Assembly (NCBI GenBank): GCA_947499935.1
Contig: CANMQH010000012.1
Coordinates: 57,701-121,700 of the forward strand
Length of the DNA stretch: 64,000 nucleotides
Source: an uncultured Algibacter sp.
GTDB taxonomy: Bacteria; Bacteroidota; Bacteroidia; Flavobacteriales; Flavobacteriaceae
Reading direction: 5' to 3'
Every line of letters begins with the position of its first letter. Positions within the stretch are counted from its first letter, which is position 1. Position numbers and translations under genes: made by a program. A model generated the notes under the pieces. The model was not told where the DNA came from. It did no database searches and saw only the letters and a list, made by a program, of their open reading frames with translations. This document shows, piece by piece, positions 60,606 to 64,000 of the stretch.

Positions 60606-61571
60606 TTGAAAGACAAAAATTCTATTATTGACATAGCAAGGCAAACTATTGAGATGGAAAGTAAGGCCATTAACAATTTATCTAGCCTAATTACCGACGA
60701 CTTTGCAGATGCTGTAGAACTTATATACAATTCTAAAGGTCGCGTTATTATTACCGGAATTGGCAAAAGTGCTATTATAGCGAATAAAATTGTAGCCACT
60801 TTAAATTCTACTGGTACGCCATCAGTATTTATGCATGCTGCAGATGCTATACATGGCGATTTAGGCCTTATTCTTAAAGATGATGTTGTTATTTGTATTT
60901 CTAAAAGTGGAAATACTCCCGAAATAAAAGTACTTGTACCTTTAATTAAAAGAGCAAACAATAAAATGATTGCCATTACTGGAAATAAAGATTCATTTTT
61001 AGGCAAACATGCAGATTATATTTTAAATGCTTTTGTTGAAAAAGAAGCTTGTCCAAATAATTTAGCACCAACAACAAGTACTACTGCGCAATTGGTTATG
61101 GGAGATGCTCTAGCTGTATGCTTACTAGAAATTCGTGGATTTTCTAGCAACGACTTTGCTAAATACCACCCAGGTGGCGCTTTGGGTAAAAAATTATATT
61201 TACGGGTTAAAGATATTTCTTCTGTAAATGAAAAACCAAAAGTTACGCCAACAACAAGTATTAAAGATGTTATTATAGAGATTTCAAAAAAAATGTTAGG
61301 TGTTACCGCTGTTGTAGAAAATGACACCATTATAGGTATTATTACCGATGGTGATTTACGTAGAATGCTAACCAAAGTAGACGATTTCTCTAAATTAACC
61401 GCTAAAGATATCATGAGTATAAACCCAAGACAAATTTCTGACCAAGCTATGGCTATAGATGCTTTAGAAGTTATGGAAACTCATGAGATTTCGCAATTAT
61501 TGGTAGAAGATAACAGTAAATATGCTGGTGTCGTACACTTACATGATTTAATAAAAGAAGGTATTATATAA
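60606..61571 (+). CDS. kdsD: arabinose-5-phosphate isomerase (KpsF/GutQ/KdsD)
   Basis: 321 residues from a TTG start. SIS domain 1-190 with VIITGIGKSAIIANKIVATL, ADAIHGDLGLI and ISKSGNTPEIK, and the GALGKKL turn; then two CBS domains (about 205-321). It isomerises ribulose-5-phosphate to arabinose-5-phosphate, the first step toward Kdo, feeding KdsA. Its last codon overlaps the tatC start (shared base at 61571). Confidence 0.95.
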   Translation: MKDKNSIIDIARQTIEMESKAINNLSSLITDDFADAVELIYNSKGRVIITGIGKSAIIANKIVATLNSTGTPSVFMHAADAIHGDLGLILKDDVVICISKSGNTPEIKVLVPLIKRANNKMIAITGNKDSFLGKHADYILNAFVEKEACPNNLAPTTSTTAQLVMGDALAVCLLEIRGFSSNDFAKYHPGGALGKKLYLRVKDISSVNEKPKVTPTTSIKDVIIEISKKMLGVTAVVENDTIIGIITDGDLRRMLTKVDDFSKLTAKDIMSINPRQISDQAMAIDALEVMETHEISQLLVEDNSKYAGVVHLHDLIKEGII

Positions 61572-62395
61572 TGGCTAAAAAAGATATTAATGAGATGTCT
61601 TTTTTAGACCATCTTGAAGATTTACGTTGGCACTTAATTAGAATTTGTTTAGCTGTAATTATAGTGGCGACTTTTGCATTTATTTTTAGTCGATTTATTT
61701 TTGATGAAATTATTTTTGCGCCACTAGAAATGAGTTTCCCAACGTACGATATGTTGTGCCGTACTGCTAATTTTATTGGTGCTAACACAACGTTTTGTGC
61801 TGAAGAAATGCCCATGATATTACAAAACAGAACTATGGCAGGACAGTTTTCTGCAGATATCTGGACTGCCATTTTAGCTGGCTTTATTATTTCGTTTCCT
61901 TACGTTATCTACCAATTATGGAAATTTATAAGCCCTGGATTGCATAGCAACGAGCGTAAACATTCTCGAGGTTTTATTATCATTTCGTCCCTTTTATTTT
62001 TTATTGGTGTTCTTTTTGGATATTATATTGTAACCCCATTATCTTTAAATTTTTTAGCAAATTATAGTATTTCTACAAAAGTGGACAACCAAATAGATAT
62101 TAGCTCTTACATAGCATTGGTAAGATCCTCTGCTTTGGCCTCTGGACTAATTTTTGAGTTACCCATTATTATTTACTTTTTAACTAAAATCGGGCTAGTT
62201 ACACCTCAAATATTAAAAACATATAGAAAGTATGCACTTGTTATTGTACTTATCCTTTCGGCTATAATAACACCTCCTGACATAGCCAGTCAGGTTATTG
62301 TTGCTATTCCAATTTTAATATTATATCAAGTTAGTATACTTATCTCTAAAATAGTCGTTAGAAATCAAAAAAGAAAAGAAAAGAAACATGTCTGA
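61571..62395 (+). CDS. tatC: Sec-independent protein translocase TatC
   Basis: 274 residues with six membrane helices. MSFLDHLEDLRWHLIRI is the TatC N-terminal signature; FIISFPYVIYQLWKFISPGL and LIFELPIIIYFLTKIGLV are further family stretches, and ILSAIITPPDIASQ follows. It is the signal-recognition subunit of twin-arginine export. Overlaps kdsD by one base and the next gene by 8. Confidence 0.96.
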   Translation: MAKKDINEMSFLDHLEDLRWHLIRICLAVIIVATFAFIFSRFIFDEIIFAPLEMSFPTYDMLCRTANFIGANTTFCAEEMPMILQNRTMAGQFSADIWTAILAGFIISFPYVIYQLWKFISPGLHSNERKHSRGFIIISSLLFFIGVLFGYYIVTPLSLNFLANYSISTKVDNQIDISSYIALVRSSALASGLIFELPIIIYFLTKIGLVTPQILKTYRKYALVIVLILSAIITPPDIASQVIVAIPILILYQVSILISKIVVRNQKRKEKKHV

Positions 62396-62735
62396 TAGTG
62401 TTAAAGAATTTAATGATTATCGTACTAAAATGAACGATAAAATTTTAGCTGACAATAACAAAGTTATTAAGCGTATTTTTAATTTAGATACTAATGCTTA
62501 TGCTGAAGGTGTCTTAGATGTAAAAACTAAAGAACTGTTGGGCCTAGTAGCCTCTGCTGTTTTACGTTGCGACGACTGTGTAAAATACCATATGGAAGCT
62601 AGCCATAAGCTTGGACTAAAAAAAGAAGAAGTTGTTGAAGCTTTAAGTATAGCAACTTTGGTGGGAGGCACCATAGTGGTCCCACATTTACGTCGCGCCT
62701 ACGAATACTGGGATGCCTTAGAAGAACAAAATTAA
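62388..62735 (+). CDS. carboxymuconolactone decarboxylase/AhpD-like protein
   Basis: 115 residues with the AhpD-like core KELLGLVASAVLRCDDCVKYHMEASHKLG, where CxxC and the following His form a redox centre. Members are alkylhydroperoxidase-like or thiol reductases. Overlaps tatC by 8 bp in the conserved kdsD-tatC-ahpD-like-lptB order. Confidence 0.88.
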   Translation: MSDSVKEFNDYRTKMNDKILADNNKVIKRIFNLDTNAYAEGVLDVKTKELLGLVASAVLRCDDCVKYHMEASHKLGLKKEEVVEALSIATLVGGTIVVPHLRRAYEYWDALEEQN

Positions 62736-62816
62736 ACAACGAGCCTATTTAAAATTTGATTATCGGTTATTAAACCAGTATGATTTTACTATTTTTAGCG
62801 TTAAGTATTTAAGCAT

Positions 62817-63557
62817 ATGATTTTAAAAGCACAAAATTTGATGAAGTCCTACGGAGGACGAAAAGTTGTAAAAGATATTTCTTTGGAAGTAAACCAAGGA
62901 GAAATTGTAGGTCTTCTGGGACCTAACGGTGCTGGTAAAACCACATCTTTTTACATGATTGTAGGCTTAATAAAACCTAATGGAGGGCATATTTTTCTTG
63001 ATAACAAAGAAATTACTAAATACCCCATGTACAAACGTGCCCAAAATGGCATTGGTTATTTAGCTCAAGAAGCTTCGGTATTTAGAAAATTAAGTATTGA
63101 AGATAATATTTTAAGTGTATTGCAACTTACCAAATTAAGCAAGAAGGAACAGAACTATAAAATGGAATCGTTAATTGACGAGTTTAGCTTAGGGCACATT
63201 CGTAAAAGTCGTGGCGACTTATTATCTGGTGGTGAGCGTAGACGTACCGAAATTGCACGAGCCTTGGCAACTGATCCTAGTTTTATTTTATTAGATGAAC
63301 CTTTTGCGGGTGTAGATCCCGTTGCGGTTGAAGATATACAACGTATTGTTGCGCAGCTCACCAAAAAAAATATTGGTATTTTAATTACCGATCATAACGT
63401 ACAAGAAACACTCGCTATTACAGATAGGACGTACCTTATGTTTGAAGGTAGTATTCTAAAGGCTGGTGAACCCGAAGAATTGGCTAATGATGAAACCGTA
63501 CGAAAAGTATATTTAGGTCAGAATTTTGAGCTTCGTAGAAAGAAGATTCGAGATTAA
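62817..63557 (+). CDS. lptB: LPS export ABC transporter ATP-binding protein
   Basis: 246 residues. Walker A GLLGPNGAGKTTSFYM, LptB-type YLAQEASVFRKLSIEDNI, signature LLSGGERRRTEIARAL, Walker B FILLDEPFAGVDPVAVEDIQ, and the LITDHNVQETL switch. It energises LptBFG extraction of lipopolysaccharide from the inner membrane, the end of the pathway started by KdsD/KdsA. Preceded by an 81-bp gap with possible own promoter. Confidence 0.97.
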   Translation: MILKAQNLMKSYGGRKVVKDISLEVNQGEIVGLLGPNGAGKTTSFYMIVGLIKPNGGHIFLDNKEITKYPMYKRAQNGIGYLAQEASVFRKLSIEDNILSVLQLTKLSKKEQNYKMESLIDEFSLGHIRKSRGDLLSGGERRRTEIARALATDPSFILLDEPFAGVDPVAVEDIQRIVAQLTKKNIGILITDHNVQETLAITDRTYLMFEGSILKAGEPEELANDETVRKVYLGQNFELRRKKIRD

Positions 63558-63679
63558 TTATATACTCTTTAGACATTTTTACACACAAAAACTTTAGTAA
63601 TCATTTCTCTAAACATCTAAAAATCTATAGATTAAATAATTTCTACTAACCTTAATGATCTTAGGAAAAAAATAATTGA

Positions 63680-63928
63680 ATGAATATTTTCAGAAAAAAA
63701 GATGAAATTTTAGCAGCTCTTGGGAATATAAGAGCAATGGAAAGATTACATGTTGATACCTATACTGAAGACAAAATTAAAAACATTTCAGGTATTAAAA
63801 TTGCAGAATCAAGAGAAGGTCAATTTTGGATTAATTTTCAGGAATTAAATGGATTTCTATTCATGAACTCTATTATTATAGGTCATTTGAATTTAAAAAC
63901 ATCCCGTGGTATTAAAATCAGATTGTAG
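63680..63928 (+). CDS. small conserved-looking protein of unknown function
   Basis: 82 residues from the ATG at 63680 (MNIFRKKDEILAALGNIRAM). Soluble, mixed alpha/beta, no motif recognised. The ending GHLNLKTSRGIKIRL is basic. Its length and ~120-bp spacing from lptB suggest an independent gene. Confidence 0.5.
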   Translation: MNIFRKKDEILAALGNIRAMERLHVDTYTEDKIKNISGIKIAESREGQFWINFQELNGFLFMNSIIIGHLNLKTSRGIKIRL

Positions 63929-64000
63929 GCTTCCCTAAAAATAGGACAGTATTTAATTCGAATTTACTAACTTTAAATTCAAACTGTCACAATGAAAAAC

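Overview
The window comes from a Bacteroidota chromosome, most likely a marine Flavobacteriaceae. Evidence: AT-rich DNA, TTTG/TAnnTTTG-type promoters, proteins with C-terminal type IX secretion (T9SS) sorting domains, a tmRNA whose tag reads GENNYALAA, a sulfatase cassette, and the flavobacterial gene block recQ / kdsD-tatC-ahpD-like-lptB.

Left chromosomal part (1-19860). A 3'-truncated phosphoethanolamine-transferase-like gene and two tandem Wzx-type flippases (envelope polysaccharide), a YgjV-like membrane protein, typA, a T9SS CAP-domain protein, kdsA, a CDGSH protein, a remnant small Cys-rich ORF and a secreted beta-helix protein. From 10965 to 18101 there is a long run of small membrane-protein genes with a winged-helix regulator, a Coq4-like protein, DUF4173, SanA-like, DUF2809 and DUF1361 proteins. 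Two of its transcription units share an operator-like motif. A saccharopine-dehydrogenase-like gene, a structured RNA element and ssrA (tmRNA) close this part.

Integrated island (about 20243-51074). A tyrosine integrase lies just downstream of ssrA, and a 15-bp copy of the ssrA 3' end recurs at 51060-51074, so a ~30.8-kb element is inserted in ssrA. It carries the integrase, five 11-bp iteron-like repeats, a BfmA-like mobilization gene and then, nearly all on the minus strand, a long accessory cluster. Its centre (26005-39004) encodes a vWA-like lipoprotein, a tubulin/FtsZ-like GTPase, a 1186-residue protein with an Hsp70/actin-type ATPase core, membrane-anchored coiled-coil proteins, a YidD-like protein, a probable Kiwa (KwaA/KwaB) pair, periplasmic proteins and an ion channel with an abnormal pore sequence. 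Upstream are an HsdR_N-type nuclease, small Cys-rich proteins, DUF3892 and a TPR histidine kinase/response regulator pair; a divergent two-gene unit encodes a FlgO-like protein. The right end carries a split HipA system of HipBST layout and an HTH/nucleotidyltransferase toxin-antitoxin pair with two large palindromic operators. I read the island as a defence/conflict island. The tubulin + Hsp70-like + vWA assembly is the best candidate for an undescribed system.

Right chromosomal part (51078-64000). The probable original ssrA terminator, a membrane protein, a sulfatase / enolase-superfamily dehydratase / MFS transporter cassette for (sulfated) sugar-acid use, a cyclophilin-FKBP fusion, recQ, and divergently kdsD, tatC, an AhpD-like gene and lptB. 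LPS/Kdo genes (kdsA, kdsD, lptB, flippases) therefore flank the island on both sides. All assignments are from reading the sequence; no database search was run.
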